Assembly: GCA_001429255.1 (NCBI GenBank)
Contig: LMJI01000001.1
Span: forward strand, 1,906,310-1,970,309
DNA: 64,000 nt
Reading direction: 5' to 3'
Origin: Cellulomonas sp. Root930
Lineage (GTDB): Bacteria; Actinomycetota; Actinomycetes; Actinomycetales; Cellulomonadaceae
Shown here: positions 27,099 to 35,997 of the stretch, piece after piece
Layout: each line of letters begins with the position of its first letter
How positions within the stretch are numbered: the stretch's first letter is position 1
Program-made: the position numbers and the translations under genes
The notes under the pieces: generated by a model
Seen by the model: only the letters and a program-made list of their open reading frames with translations
Told to the model about the DNA's origin: nothing
The model's database searches: none

Positions 27099-27842
27099 AT
27101 GGGGAATAGCGCGATCGAGGTCGCCGGGCTCCGCGTCGTGCGCGGCGGCACCCGCGTCGTCGAGTCGCTGGACCTGACCGTCCCGGCCGGGCAGGTGGTC
27201 GGGCTGCTCGGCCCCAGCGGCAGCGGCAAGACGACGCTGATGCGGGCGATCGTCGGTGCGCAGATCGTCGACGGGGGGACCGTCACGGTGCTGGGCCTGC
27301 CGGCTGGGTCGGCCCCGCTGCGTCGCCGGATCGGGTACGTGACGCAGTCGCCCAGCGTGTACGGCGACCTCACGGTCACGGAGAACCTGCGGTACGCGGC
27401 GGCCATCCTCGGCGTCGACGCCGACGGGATCCGTCGGGCGTTGACCGAGGTCGACCTCGTCGAGCACGCCGACCAGTCCATCGGCACCCTGTCCGGCGGG
27501 GAGCGCTCGCGGGTCTCGCTGGCCATCGCGCTGCTCGGCCGGCCCGACCTGCTGGTGCTCGACGAGCCGACCGTGGGGCTCGACCCCGTGCTGCGCCGCG
27601 ACCTGTGGAACCTGTTCCACCGCCTCGCCCGTTCCGGCGTGAGCCTCCTGGTGTCCAGCCACGTGATGGACGAGGCGGCCCGCTGCGACCGGCTGATCCT
27701 GCTGCGCGGCGGCGCGGTGCTGTCCGACAGCACGCTCGACGAGCTGCTCGCGCGCACGGGTGCCCCCGACGCCGAGGGGGCGTTCCTGGCCCTGGTCGAC
27801 GAGGCCGTGGCCCGCGACGCTGCGAAGGGAGCAGTCGCATGA
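27099..27842 (+). CDS. ABC exporter ATPase (drug/antibiotic type)
   Basis: 247 residues. Walker A GPSGSGKTT, Q loop TQSPSVYGDLTV, signature LSGGERSRVSLA, Walker B LLVLDEPTVGLDP and switch SSHVMDEAARCDR. The DLTVTENLRY and GLDPVLRRDLW parts are typical of DrrA/CcmA-like ATPases that pair with ABC-2 permeases. The gene overlaps the permease by ATGA. Substrate unknown. Confidence 0.92.
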   Translation: MGNSAIEVAGLRVVRGGTRVVESLDLTVPAGQVVGLLGPSGSGKTTLMRAIVGAQIVDGGTVTVLGLPAGSAPLRRRIGYVTQSPSVYGDLTVTENLRYAAAILGVDADGIRRALTEVDLVEHADQSIGTLSGGERSRVSLAIALLGRPDLLVLDEPTVGLDPVLRRDLWNLFHRLARSGVSLLVSSHVMDEAARCDRLILLRGGAVLSDSTLDELLARTGAPDAEGAFLALVDEAVARDAAKGAVA

Positions 27843-28636
27843 ACGCCGCCCACAGCGTCGCGACGGACCTCCGGACGACGACCCGTCAGGAGCGCGGCCG
27901 AGGGATGACTGCGGCGCTCACCGCCGCGACCGCGCGCCGCGTGCTCACGCAGCTGCGCCACGACAAGCGCACGATCGCGCTGGTCATCCTGCTCCCGTGC
28001 GTGCTGATCGGCCTGATCGCCTGGATGTTCGACGGCACGCCGGTGCTCGACCAGTTCGGGCCGCTGCTGGTCGGGCTGTTCCCGATGATGGTGATGTTCC
28101 TGGTGACCAGCGTCGCCACCCTGCGGGAGCGCATCTCCGGCACGCTCGAGCGGCTGATGACCCTGCCGATCGGGCGCGGCGACGTGGTCGTCGGCTACGC
28201 CCTGGCGTTCGCGGTGCTGGCCACCGTGCAGGCGCTGGTCATCGTCGGGTTCGCCGTGTGGGTGTGCGGCATGGACGTGGCGGGGCCGATCGGGCTGGTG
28301 GTGCTCGTGGCGGTGCTCGACGCCGTGCTCGGGTGCGCGCTCGGGCTGGGGGCGTCCGCGCTGGCGAGGACCGAGTTCCAGGCCGTGCAGCTGATGCCGC
28401 TGGTCCTGTTCCCGCAGCTGATCACCTGCGGCATCCTCATGCCGCGCGACGAGATGCCGACCGTCCTGGAGTGGCTGTCGCGCGTGCTGCCCCTGACGTA
28501 CGCGCTCGACGCGATGCAGCAGCTGGCGGCGGGCGGGGCGTGGGCCGACGTCCGCGGCGACGTCGGGGTGATCGCGGCGTTCATCGTCGGCGCGCTCCTG
28601 GTCGGCAGCGCCACCCTCCGCCGCCGCACCCCCTGA
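27839..28636 (+). CDS. ABC-2 type permease
   Basis: 265 residues with six predicted membrane helices. The first follows LRHDKRTIALVILLPCVLIG. VATLRERISGTLERLMTLPI is the typical ABC-2 coupling stretch, and the late motif LPLTYALDAMQQLA is conserved in daunorubicin-type permeases. The ATG at 27839 overlaps the ATPase stop. An in-frame ATG 23 codons later (MTAALTAATARR) is an alternative. Works with the ATPase at 27099 as a half-size exporter, likely a dimer. Confidence 0.9.
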   Translation: MNAAHSVATDLRTTTRQERGRGMTAALTAATARRVLTQLRHDKRTIALVILLPCVLIGLIAWMFDGTPVLDQFGPLLVGLFPMMVMFLVTSVATLRERISGTLERLMTLPIGRGDVVVGYALAFAVLATVQALVIVGFAVWVCGMDVAGPIGLVVLVAVLDAVLGCALGLGASALARTEFQAVQLMPLVLFPQLITCGILMPRDEMPTVLEWLSRVLPLTYALDAMQQLAAGGAWADVRGDVGVIAAFIVGALLVGSATLRRRTP

Positions 28637-28724
28637 TCCGCGCACAGCGGCGAGGGCTCGCGGCCCCGCTGAATCGTTGCACTCCTGTGACCTGCCGGCC
28701 TTGATCACCGAGTCGCCCTGACGT

Positions 28725-28738
28725 TGACTACGTAGTCA
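28725..28738. promoter_or_regulatory. Palindromic operator before the lacI-GH42 pair
   Basis: TGACTACGTAGTCA is a perfect 14-bp palindrome with a central CG, 33 bases before the LacI gene. The sequence TTGACT at 28724-28729 also looks like a -35 box, so binding would block the promoter. It most likely serves autoregulation plus control of the GH42 gene. Confidence 0.7.
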
Positions 28739-28770
28739 TCCGACATCGCCGTCGTCGAGGGGACATCGCC

Positions 28771-29808
28771 GTGACTGAGCGCACCGTCACGAGCAAGCCC
28801 CGCCCGGTCGTCGCCGTGGACGTGGCACGGTCCGCCGGGGTGTCGCAGAAGACGGTGTCCCGGGTCATCAACGGCGACCCCCACGTGAGCGCCGAGGTGC
28901 GCGACCGCGTGCACCAGGCGATCGCGACGCTGGGCTACCGGCCCAACCGCGCGGCCCGCAACCTGGTGCTCGGGCGCAGCCGGACCATCGGCGTCCTGTC
29001 GGTCGGATCCACGGACTACGGCCCGTCGGCGCTGATGGTCGCCGCGGAGCACGCCATCCGCAGCGCCCGCTACTCGATGTCGGTCGTCAACACCCTCGAG
29101 GGCGAGCCGGAGTCGATCACCAGGTCCCTGCGCGAGCTCGTGGACCAGGGGGTCGACGGCATCGTGGTCAACGAGCCGGTCGGCGCGTTCACCCTCGAGC
29201 CCGGAGCGATCGGGGACCTGCCGGTGCTCAGCCTGTCCGGCCGGTACGGCATCTCGGCCAACGAGGTCGTGGTGGACGCCGACCAGGCCTCCGGGGGGCG
29301 GCTGGCCACCGAGCACCTGCTCGGCCTGGGTCACCGCACGGTGCACCACGTGTCCGGCCCCGCCGGCTGGCGGTCGAGCGGGCTGCGCACCGACGGCTGG
29401 CGTTCGACGCTCGAGGCCGCCGGGGCGCCGCAGCCCACGGTGCTCACCGGCGACTGGTCCGCGCGCTCGGGGTACGAGGCGGGCGTGCACCTGGCGGCCG
29501 AGCCGACGGTGACCGCGGTGTTCGTCGCGAACGACCAGATGGCGATCGGCCTGCTGCGCGCGTTCATGGAGGCCGGCCGGGACGTGCCGGGCGACGTGAG
29601 CGTCGTCGGCTTCGACGACGTGCCCGAGGCCGCGTACCTGGCCCGGTCGTTGACCACCGTCCGCCAGGACCTGTCCCACCTGGCCACCTTCGGCGTCGGG
29701 ATGCTCATCGACGCCATCGAGAACCCGCGGCGGCAGGACCGCCGCGAGAACGTCCCGGTCGAGCTCGTGGTCCGGGAGACGACGGCCGCACCGCCGACAG
29801 GGCGCTGA
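28771..29808 (+). CDS. LacI-family regulator of the GH42 gene
   Basis: 345 residues. DNA-binding domain AVDVARSAGVSQKTVSRVIN, hinge RPNRAARNLVLGRS, then the sensor domain with DQASGGRLATEHLLGLGHR, FVANDQMAIGLLRAF and VVGFDDVPEAAYL. GTG start with GAGGGG eight bases upstream. It precedes the GH42 beta-galactosidase by 33 bases in the same direction, and a 14-bp palindrome lies in front, so autoregulated control of beta-galactoside use is expected. The sensor segment WRSSGLRTDGWRSTLEAAGA aligns with the same region of the regulator at 18568, so the two are paralogues. Confidence 0.92.
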   Translation: MTERTVTSKPRPVVAVDVARSAGVSQKTVSRVINGDPHVSAEVRDRVHQAIATLGYRPNRAARNLVLGRSRTIGVLSVGSTDYGPSALMVAAEHAIRSARYSMSVVNTLEGEPESITRSLRELVDQGVDGIVVNEPVGAFTLEPGAIGDLPVLSLSGRYGISANEVVVDADQASGGRLATEHLLGLGHRTVHHVSGPAGWRSSGLRTDGWRSTLEAAGAPQPTVLTGDWSARSGYEAGVHLAAEPTVTAVFVANDQMAIGLLRAFMEAGRDVPGDVSVVGFDDVPEAAYLARSLTTVRQDLSHLATFGVGMLIDAIENPRRQDRRENVPVELVVRETTAAPPTGR

Positions 29809-29841
29809 CGGTCCCCACCAGCGCGACGGAGACACCTCACC

Positions 29842-31971
29842 ATGGCTGTGCAGCACGAAGGAGTGCGCTTCGGCGCCGCGTACTACTACGAGTACGCGGG
29901 GCCGGGCGACGACCCCAGGCCGGAGACCCTGGAGCGCGACCTCGACCTCATGCAGGCGGCGGGCTTCTCCGTGATCCGCGTCGGGGAGTCGGTGTGGTCC
30001 ACGTGGGAGCCCGACGAGGGCCGGTTCGCGCTGGACTGGCTCGAGCCCGTCCTCGACGGGGCGCACGCGCGCGGCATCGACGTGGTGCTGGGCACCCCCA
30101 CGTACGCGCTGCCCATGTGGCTGGTGCGCCGGTACCCGGAGGTCGCGGGCGAGCTCCGGACGGGTCAGCCGATGGGCTGGGGCGCCCGGCAGGAGACCGA
30201 CATCACGCACCCGGCGTTCCGGTTCCACGCCGAGCGCGTCCTCACCAAGATCGTCGAGCGCTACAAGGACCACCCCGCGGTCGTCGGGTTCCAGGTGGAC
30301 AACGAGCCGGGGCTGCACCTGCTGCACAACCGGGGGGTGTTCCAGCGGTTCGTCGACGAGCTGCGGCACACCTACGGGGACGTCGAGACCTTGAACCGGG
30401 AGTGGGGGCTCGTGTACTGGTCGCACCGGCTGTCCACGTGGGCGGACCTGTGGACCCCCGACGGGAACGCGCAGCCGCAGTACGACCTGGCATGGCGGCG
30501 GTTCCAGGCGTCGCTGACCACCGAGATGATCGACTGGCAGGCGAAGGCCGTCCGCGCGCTTGCCCGGCCGGACCAGTGGGTGACCACCTGCATCGCGTAC
30601 GACCGGCCCGCGCTGGAGGACGCCGACCTCGCCTCGGTCCTGGACGTGACCAGCGGGAACGCCTACTACGGGATGCAGGACTCGCTGGCCCACCCGAGCA
30701 CGCACACCCCGGCCCAGTACTGGACCGCGTACGGCACGTGGGCACTGTTCCAGGTGGGCGACGCGATGTTCTCCAGCCGCGGCGAGCCGTTCCTGGTCAC
30801 CGAGACCAACGCGCAGGCGATCGGCGGCCCCAGCACCAACAACCCCGCCTACCCGGGCCAGTGGCGGCAGTCCGCGTGGGCGCTCGTGGCGCGCGGTGCC
30901 CGGATGGTCGAGTACTGGCACTGGCGCACGCTGCACTACGGCGCGGAGACCTACTGGGGCGGCGTGCTGCCCCACAGCGGGGTCCCCGGGCGGCCCTACC
31001 GCGAGATGGCGCTGCTCGGCGCCGAGCTCGCCCGGGTCGGCGGGGAGCTGGCGGACGCCGTCCCCGACTCCGACATCGCGATCCTGTCGTCCACCGAGTC
31101 GCGGTTCGCGCTCGCGGCCCAGCCGCCGCTGCAGAAGGCCGACGGCACGGGGGACCCCAACAGCTACCCCCGGATCGTCAGCGCGTTCTACCGGGGGGCG
31201 TTCGACGCGGGCCTCCAGGTGCGCGTGGTGCGGCCGCGGTACCTGTTCAGCGAGGACCCCGCCGCCGTCGTCGGCACGCACCCCGTACTCGTCGCCGCCG
31301 GCTACTACCCGGCGTCCGACGCGGACCTCGCCTGGCTGCTCCGGTACGCCGAGGCCGGCGGGCACCTGGTCGTCGGACCCCGCACCGGCTACGCCGACCA
31401 CGAGGGCCGGGCCCGCACCGAGGTGCAGCCCGCGCGGCTGTCCACCGCGGCGGGCGCCTGGTACGAGGAGTTCAGCAACCTCGCCGAGCCGGTGCCGGTC
31501 TCCGGGGCGCTCGCGGGGGAGGCGACCGCGTGGGCCGAGTGCCTGGTCGCCGACGGCGCCGACGTGCTGGCCACCTACGAGCACCCGCACCTGGGCGCGT
31601 GGGCCGCGGCCACGACGCGGTCGCACGGTGACGGCCGGATCACCGTCGTCGGCACCGTGCCCGGCCTGGAGCTGGCCCGGTCGCTGGCCGACTGGCTGGT
31701 GCCTGCCCCGCTCGCCGGCTGGGAGGACCTGCCCCCGAGCATCACCGTCCACAGCTCCACCCGACCGGACGGCACGCGCGTCCACATCGTGCACAACTGG
31801 TCCTGGGAGGCAGCCACCGTGACGGCTCCGACCGGTCTCGACCTGCTCGTCGCCCCACGCGGCACCGCGCCCGCCGACCCGCCGCCCGCGGACGCCGCCG
31901 GTCCCTCGGTCGCCGCCGGCGACGCGATCACCCTCGGCTCCTGGGACGTGCTCGTGGCGGTGGCACGGTAG
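29842..31971 (+). CDS. GH42 beta-galactosidase
   Basis: 709 residues, the usual length. The N-terminal TIM barrel starts with FGAAYYYEYAGPGDD. The acid/base is Glu155 in GFQVDNEPGLH and the nucleophile Glu321 in FLVTETNAQ. The trimerisation domain (about 400-620) with GPRTGYADHEGR and a small C-terminal beta domain follow. No signal peptide, so it acts in the cytoplasm on imported galactosides. Some GH42 enzymes also cleave alpha-L-arabinopyranosides, which would suit the arabinose theme here, but this cannot be decided from sequence. The start ATG is 33 bases after the regulator, with GCGACGGAGACACC as a GGAG-type ribosome binding site. Confidence 0.94.
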   Translation: MAVQHEGVRFGAAYYYEYAGPGDDPRPETLERDLDLMQAAGFSVIRVGESVWSTWEPDEGRFALDWLEPVLDGAHARGIDVVLGTPTYALPMWLVRRYPEVAGELRTGQPMGWGARQETDITHPAFRFHAERVLTKIVERYKDHPAVVGFQVDNEPGLHLLHNRGVFQRFVDELRHTYGDVETLNREWGLVYWSHRLSTWADLWTPDGNAQPQYDLAWRRFQASLTTEMIDWQAKAVRALARPDQWVTTCIAYDRPALEDADLASVLDVTSGNAYYGMQDSLAHPSTHTPAQYWTAYGTWALFQVGDAMFSSRGEPFLVTETNAQAIGGPSTNNPAYPGQWRQSAWALVARGARMVEYWHWRTLHYGAETYWGGVLPHSGVPGRPYREMALLGAELARVGGELADAVPDSDIAILSSTESRFALAAQPPLQKADGTGDPNSYPRIVSAFYRGAFDAGLQVRVVRPRYLFSEDPAAVVGTHPVLVAAGYYPASDADLAWLLRYAEAGGHLVVGPRTGYADHEGRARTEVQPARLSTAAGAWYEEFSNLAEPVPVSGALAGEATAWAECLVADGADVLATYEHPHLGAWAAATTRSHGDGRITVVGTVPGLELARSLADWLVPAPLAGWEDLPPSITVHSSTRPDGTRVHIVHNWSWEAATVTAPTGLDLLVAPRGTAPADPPPADAAGPSVAAGDAITLGSWDVLVAVAR

Positions 31972-32302
31972 GCCGCCGACCGGACCAGCCGCGCTCGGGA
32001 CAGGAGTGACGGGCGTTCGCTCTGAGCCGCCACTCGCGTCCCTCCGACACCACGCGTCACAAGTGCGGCGGTATCGGACGTGCCGCGCGGGCCTGACCGT
32101 GCACCCGTCAACTGCGAAGCGTGACCGGAATGCAACCTGACAACCGCGCCACCGGAGAGAATGTGAGCGCTAACATCAGGCGAACCACCTACTGGACCTC
32201 GGTTCAGCAGGACTCGTGCCCCGGTGCCCCGGGCGCACGACGTGGGCCGGCCGGCGTGGGTCGGGTCCGCGAGCGAGTGCGTTTCTCGAGGAGGAGAAGC
32301 AG
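31972..32302. other. Intergenic control region before the YtfQ-type importer
   Basis: These 331 bases have no convincing gene. They contain the operator at 32161-32176 and, just before the next gene, the strong purine-rich ribosome binding site GAGGAGGAGAAG. Open frames across it (for example from 32121 or 32216) cross the operator and have no start signals. No terminator hairpin after the GH42 gene was seen. Confidence 0.6.
32161..32176. promoter_or_regulatory. LacI-type operator of the YtfQ-type importer
   Basis: ATGTGAGCGCTAACAT differs by one base from the perfect palindrome before araB (19956-19971). Located 127 bases before the binding-protein gene. The same regulator should therefore control arabinose catabolism and this importer. 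Confidence 0.78.
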
Positions 32303-33307
32303 ATGGTCAGCAAGATGTTCAGGACACGATCGATCGCCGCAGGCATCGCGGTGCTCGCACTCGGGCTCGCAGCATGCAGCAGCGGCGACGGCGGCGACGC
32401 GGAGACCGCGGGCGGCGACGGCGGCAGCGACGGCGCGATCTCCGTCGGTTTCAGCCAGGTCGGTGCCGAGAGCGGCTGGCGAGCCGCCAACACCAAGTCG
32501 ATCCAGGACGCACTCACGGAGGACGCCGGCTTCAAGCTCAGCTTCTCCGACGCCCAGCAGAAGCAGGAGAACCAGATCCAGGCGATCCGGTCCTACATCG
32601 CACAGGGCGTGGACTACATCGCGTTCTCCCCGGTGGTCGAGTCCGGCTGGGACAGCGTGCTCGAGGAGGCCAAGGACGCCGGCATCCCGGTCATCCTCAC
32701 CGACCGCGCGGTCGACTCCGAGGACACGTCGCTCTACGTGACGTTCATCGGCTCCGACTTCGTCGAGGAGGGCAAGCGCATCGGTGACTGGGTGTCCGAG
32801 AACCTCGGCACCGAGCCCATCAACGTCGTCGAGCTGCAGGGCACCACGGGCTCCGCGCCCGCGATCGACCGCAAGACCGGGTTCGAGGACGCCATCGCCG
32901 GCAACGACAACATCTCGGTGATCGCCTCGGAGACCGGCAACTTCACGCGCGCCGAGGGCAAGACGGTCATGGAGGGCTTCCTGCAGGCCTACCCGGACAT
33001 CGACGTCGTGTACGCGCACAACGACGACATGGGCCTGGGCGCCATCGAGGCCATCAAGGCGGCCGGCAAGGTGCCCGGTCAGGACATCAAGGTCGTCACG
33101 ATCGACGGCGTGAAGGACGGCATGACCGCCCTCGCCGCCGGCGAGATCAGCTACATCGTCGAGTGCAACCCGCTGCTCGGCCCGGACCTCGCCGACATCA
33201 TCAAGACCCTCGACGAGGGCGGCACCGTCGAGCCCCGCATCGTCACCAAGGACGAGGCGTTCGACCAGGCAGGCGCGCAGGCAGTACTGGCCGACCGGCA
33301 GTACTGA
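32303..33307 (+). CDS. ytfQ: Sugar-binding lipoprotein of an ABC importer (YtfQ-like)
   Basis: 334 residues. Lipobox LGLAACSS (lipid anchor about Cys23), then a type 1 periplasmic-binding fold. VGFSQVGAESGWRAANTKSI, QQKQENQIQAIRSYIAQGVD, VILTDRAVDS, NVVELQGTTGSAPAIDRKTG and VYAHNDDMGLGAIEAIKAAG match my memory of E. coli YtfQ, the galactofuranose-binding protein. Because its operator matches that of araBDA, L-arabinose (possibly the furanose form) is the better substrate guess. ATG at 32303 with GAGGAGGAG upstream; the frame open from 32216 has no such signal. A strong hairpin follows before the ATPase gene. Confidence 0.93.
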   Translation: MVSKMFRTRSIAAGIAVLALGLAACSSGDGGDAETAGGDGGSDGAISVGFSQVGAESGWRAANTKSIQDALTEDAGFKLSFSDAQQKQENQIQAIRSYIAQGVDYIAFSPVVESGWDSVLEEAKDAGIPVILTDRAVDSEDTSLYVTFIGSDFVEEGKRIGDWVSENLGTEPINVVELQGTTGSAPAIDRKTGFEDAIAGNDNISVIASETGNFTRAEGKTVMEGFLQAYPDIDVVYAHNDDMGLGAIEAIKAAGKVPGQDIKVVTIDGVKDGMTALAAGEISYIVECNPLLGPDLADIIKTLDEGGTVEPRIVTKDEAFDQAGAQAVLADRQY

Positions 33308-33321
33308 CCCGACCCGCTCCC

Positions 33322-33357
33322 GCTGCCCGGGGGGACCTCCGCGTCCCCCCGGGCAGC
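33322..33357 (+). terminator. Intercistronic hairpin after the binding-protein gene
   Basis: Perfect 15-bp GC-rich stem (33322-33336 with 33343-33357) and 6-base loop, 14 bases after the stop. Such hairpins stabilise the upstream message or partly end transcription, so that more binding protein than ATPase/permease is made. Confidence 0.75.
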
Positions 33358-33403
33358 ACCGCCCTGCCGGTACCGTGGGACCGGCTCGGACGAAAGGTCG
33401 ACG

Positions 33404-34954
33404 ATGACCGACGACACTGCTGTGAGCACCTCGGACGCCGCCCCGATCGTGGCGATGACGGGGATCTCGATCACGTTCCCCGGGGTCAAGGCGCTGGACG
33501 GCGTCGACTTCCGACTGTTCCCCGGCGAGGTGCACGCCCTGATGGGCGAGAACGGCGCCGGCAAGTCCACCCTGATCAAGGCCCTCACCGGCGTGTACAC
33601 GATCGACTCCGGCCAGATCGTCATCGACGGCCAGGAGCGCACGTTCGCCGGTCCCGCGCAGGCGCAGGCCGCGGGGATCAGCACCGTGTACCAAGAGGTC
33701 AACCTCTGCGACAACCTCTCCGTCGCGGAGAACATCATGCTCGGCCACGAGGTGCGCCGGGGCGGCGTGGTCGACTGGCGGCGCACCCGCGCGGCGGCCC
33801 GCGAGCACCTGCGGACCATGAACCTCGACATCGACCCGAAGTCGTCGCTGTCCGCGCACTCGCTCGCCGTGCAGCAGCTGGTCGCGATCTCGCGCGCGAT
33901 GGTCGTCGACGCCCGCGTGCTCATCCTCGACGAGCCCACCAGCAGCCTCGACGCCGACGAGGTCGCCCGGCTGTTCCGCGTGGTGCGCGACCTGCGCCGC
34001 CGCGGCGTCGCCATCCTGTTCGTCTCGCACTTCCTCGACCAGGTGTACGAGATCAGCGACCGCATGACGGTCCTGCGCAACGGTGCGCTCGTCGGGGAGT
34101 ACCTGACGGCGGAGCTGCCCCGCGTCGAGCTGGTGCAGAAGATGATCGGCCGCGCGCTCGAGGTGCTCGAGCAGCTCGAGGAGGCGCCCAAGCGCTCCGT
34201 CGCCGAGCGCGCGGACACCCAGCCGTACGTGCAGGCCATCGGCCTCGGGCGCAAGGGCACGATCGAGCCGTTCGACCTCGACGTCTACGCCGGCGAGGTC
34301 GTCGGGCTCGCGGGTCTGCTCGGTTCGGGCCGCACAGAGCTCGCTCGCCTGCTGTACGGCGCCGACCACGCGGACACCGGCGAGATCCGCGTCGAGGGGA
34401 CGCCCACGAAGATGCGGACCCCGCGCACCGCCCTGTCGCGCGGCATCGTCTACTCCTCGGAGAGCCGCAAGACCGAGGGCATCGTCGGCGACCTGACCGT
34501 GCGGGAGAACATCGTGCTCGGCCTGCAGGCGGACCGCGGCTGGCTGCGCCGGATCTCGAAGCGGAAGTCCGACGAGGTGGTGAACCGCTACATCGAGGCC
34601 CTCGGCATCCGCCCCGCCAACCCCGACGCGATCGCCGGCAACCTGTCCGGCGGCAACCAGCAGAAGGTGCTGCTCGCGCGCTGGCTGGCCACCGCCCCGA
34701 AGCTCCTGCTCCTCGACGAGCCCACCCGTGGCATCGACGTCGGCGCCAAGGCCGAGATCCAGCGGCTCGTCGCGGACCTGGCCGCGCAAGGCATGGCGGT
34801 CGTGTTCATCTCCGCCGAGCTCGAGGAGGTGCTGCGCCTCTCGCACCGCATCGCCGTCCTGCGCGACCGCAGGCTCGTCGCCCAGATCACCAACTCCGAC
34901 GACGTCACCACCGACGACGTCGTCCACCTCATCGCGAGCGGAGGGCAGTCATGA
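33404..34954 (+). CDS. ytfR: Double-domain sugar ABC ATPase (YtfR-like)
   Basis: 516 residues with two nucleotide-binding domains. First: Walker A GENGAGKST (48-56), Walker B LILDEPTSSLDADE, and SLAVQQLVAISRAM in place of a clean LSGGQ, which I recall as normal for YtfR-type proteins. Second: degenerate Walker A GLLGSGRTEL, perfect signature LSGGNQQKVLLARWL and LLLLDEPTRGIDVGAK. It powers import together with the two permeases that follow. GAAAGG lies before the ATG. The 3' end overlaps the first permease by ATGA. Confidence 0.93.
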   Translation: MTDDTAVSTSDAAPIVAMTGISITFPGVKALDGVDFRLFPGEVHALMGENGAGKSTLIKALTGVYTIDSGQIVIDGQERTFAGPAQAQAAGISTVYQEVNLCDNLSVAENIMLGHEVRRGGVVDWRRTRAAAREHLRTMNLDIDPKSSLSAHSLAVQQLVAISRAMVVDARVLILDEPTSSLDADEVARLFRVVRDLRRRGVAILFVSHFLDQVYEISDRMTVLRNGALVGEYLTAELPRVELVQKMIGRALEVLEQLEEAPKRSVAERADTQPYVQAIGLGRKGTIEPFDLDVYAGEVVGLAGLLGSGRTELARLLYGADHADTGEIRVEGTPTKMRTPRTALSRGIVYSSESRKTEGIVGDLTVRENIVLGLQADRGWLRRISKRKSDEVVNRYIEALGIRPANPDAIAGNLSGGNQQKVLLARWLATAPKLLLLDEPTRGIDVGAKAEIQRLVADLAAQGMAVVFISAELEEVLRLSHRIAVLRDRRLVAQITNSDDVTTDDVVHLIASGGQS

Positions 34955-35997
34955 GCGCCGTCGGAGCCGTCACCCGGCACCGGTTGTTCTGGCCGGTCGT
35001 CGCGCTGGCCGTGCTGCTGCTGGCCTGCGTGCTCAAGTCGAACACCTTCCTGGACATCGCCGTGCGCGACGGCCACCTGTACGGGGGGCCGATCGACATC
35101 CTGCGGCGGTCCAGCGTGCTGCTCCTCGTGGCCCTCGGCATGACGCTCGTCATCGCCACGCGCGGCATCGACCTGTCCGTCGGCGCCGTCATGGCGATCG
35201 CCGGCGCGGTCGCGCTGTCCCAGATCGCCGCGTCCGACGACCCCGGGTCTCTGGCCGTCGTCCTGTCCGCGATCGGCAGCGCCGTGCTCGTCTGCCTGTT
35301 GATCGGGGTGTTCAACGGGTTCCTCGTCGCGGTCGTCGGGATCCAACCGATCATCGCGACCCTCGTGATCATGACCGCCGGCCGGGGCATCGCGATGCTC
35401 ATCACCGGCGGCCAGATCACCACCGTGACCAGCGCGCCCTACAAGACGATCGCCACCGGCTACTGGCTGGGGCTGCCCGTCGCGGCGCTGATCGCCGGGT
35501 TCTTCTTCCTCGTCACCGCGCTGATCACCCGGCGCACGGCCCTCGGCGTGCTCATCGAGTCGGTCGGCATCAACCCCGTCGCCTCCCGGCTGGCGGGCGT
35601 GCGCGCCCGGACGATCATCTGGACCGTCTACATCCTGTGCGCGTTCTTCGCGTGCGTCGCCGGGTTCATCCGCAGCTCCGACATCATGGCGGCCGACGCC
35701 AACAACGCCGGACTGTTCATCGAGCTCGACGCCATCCTCGCGGTGGTCATCGGAGGCACCTCGCTGGCCGGCGGCAAGTTCTCGCTGGTCGGCACGCTCG
35801 TCGGCGTCCTCGTGATCACCACCCTGACGTTCTCGGTCACGATCCTGGGCATCCCCGCCAACGCGGTCTCCCTGTTCAAGGCGCTCGTCGTCATCCTGGT
35901 CTGCCTGCTGCAGTCGCCGGTGGTCAGGCGGAGGCTACGGAGAAGGCGAACTGCGCCGGTCGGAACAGCCCCTGCTCCCGTGGAGGTGCCGGCGTGA
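34951..35997 (+). CDS. ytfT: Sugar ABC permease (YtfT-like)
   Basis: 348 residues with eight to ten membrane helices of the BPD_transp_2 family. The signature ATRGIDLSVGAVMAIAGAVA and the later GGTSLAGGKFSLVGTL loop are typical. ATGA overlap with the ATPase gene. The basic C-terminal tail RRRLRRRR is cytoplasmic. Forms a heterodimer with the next gene product; the TGATG-type overlap at 35995-35999 supports this. Confidence 0.92.
   Translation: MSAVGAVTRHRLFWPVVALAVLLLACVLKSNTFLDIAVRDGHLYGGPIDILRRSSVLLLVALGMTLVIATRGIDLSVGAVMAIAGAVALSQIAASDDPGSLAVVLSAIGSAVLVCLLIGVFNGFLVAVVGIQPIIATLVIMTAGRGIAMLITGGQITTVTSAPYKTIATGYWLGLPVAALIAGFFFLVTALITRRTALGVLIESVGINPVASRLAGVRARTIIWTVYILCAFFACVAGFIRSSDIMAADANNAGLFIELDAILAVVIGGTSLAGGKFSLVGTLVGVLVITTLTFSVTILGIPANAVSLFKALVVILVCLLQSPVVRRRLRRRRTAPVGTAPAPVEVPA

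Noticed and set aside
28705..31794. A 1029-codon minus-strand frame opposite lacI and GH42
   Set aside because: Antisense to two clear genes; no recognisable motif.
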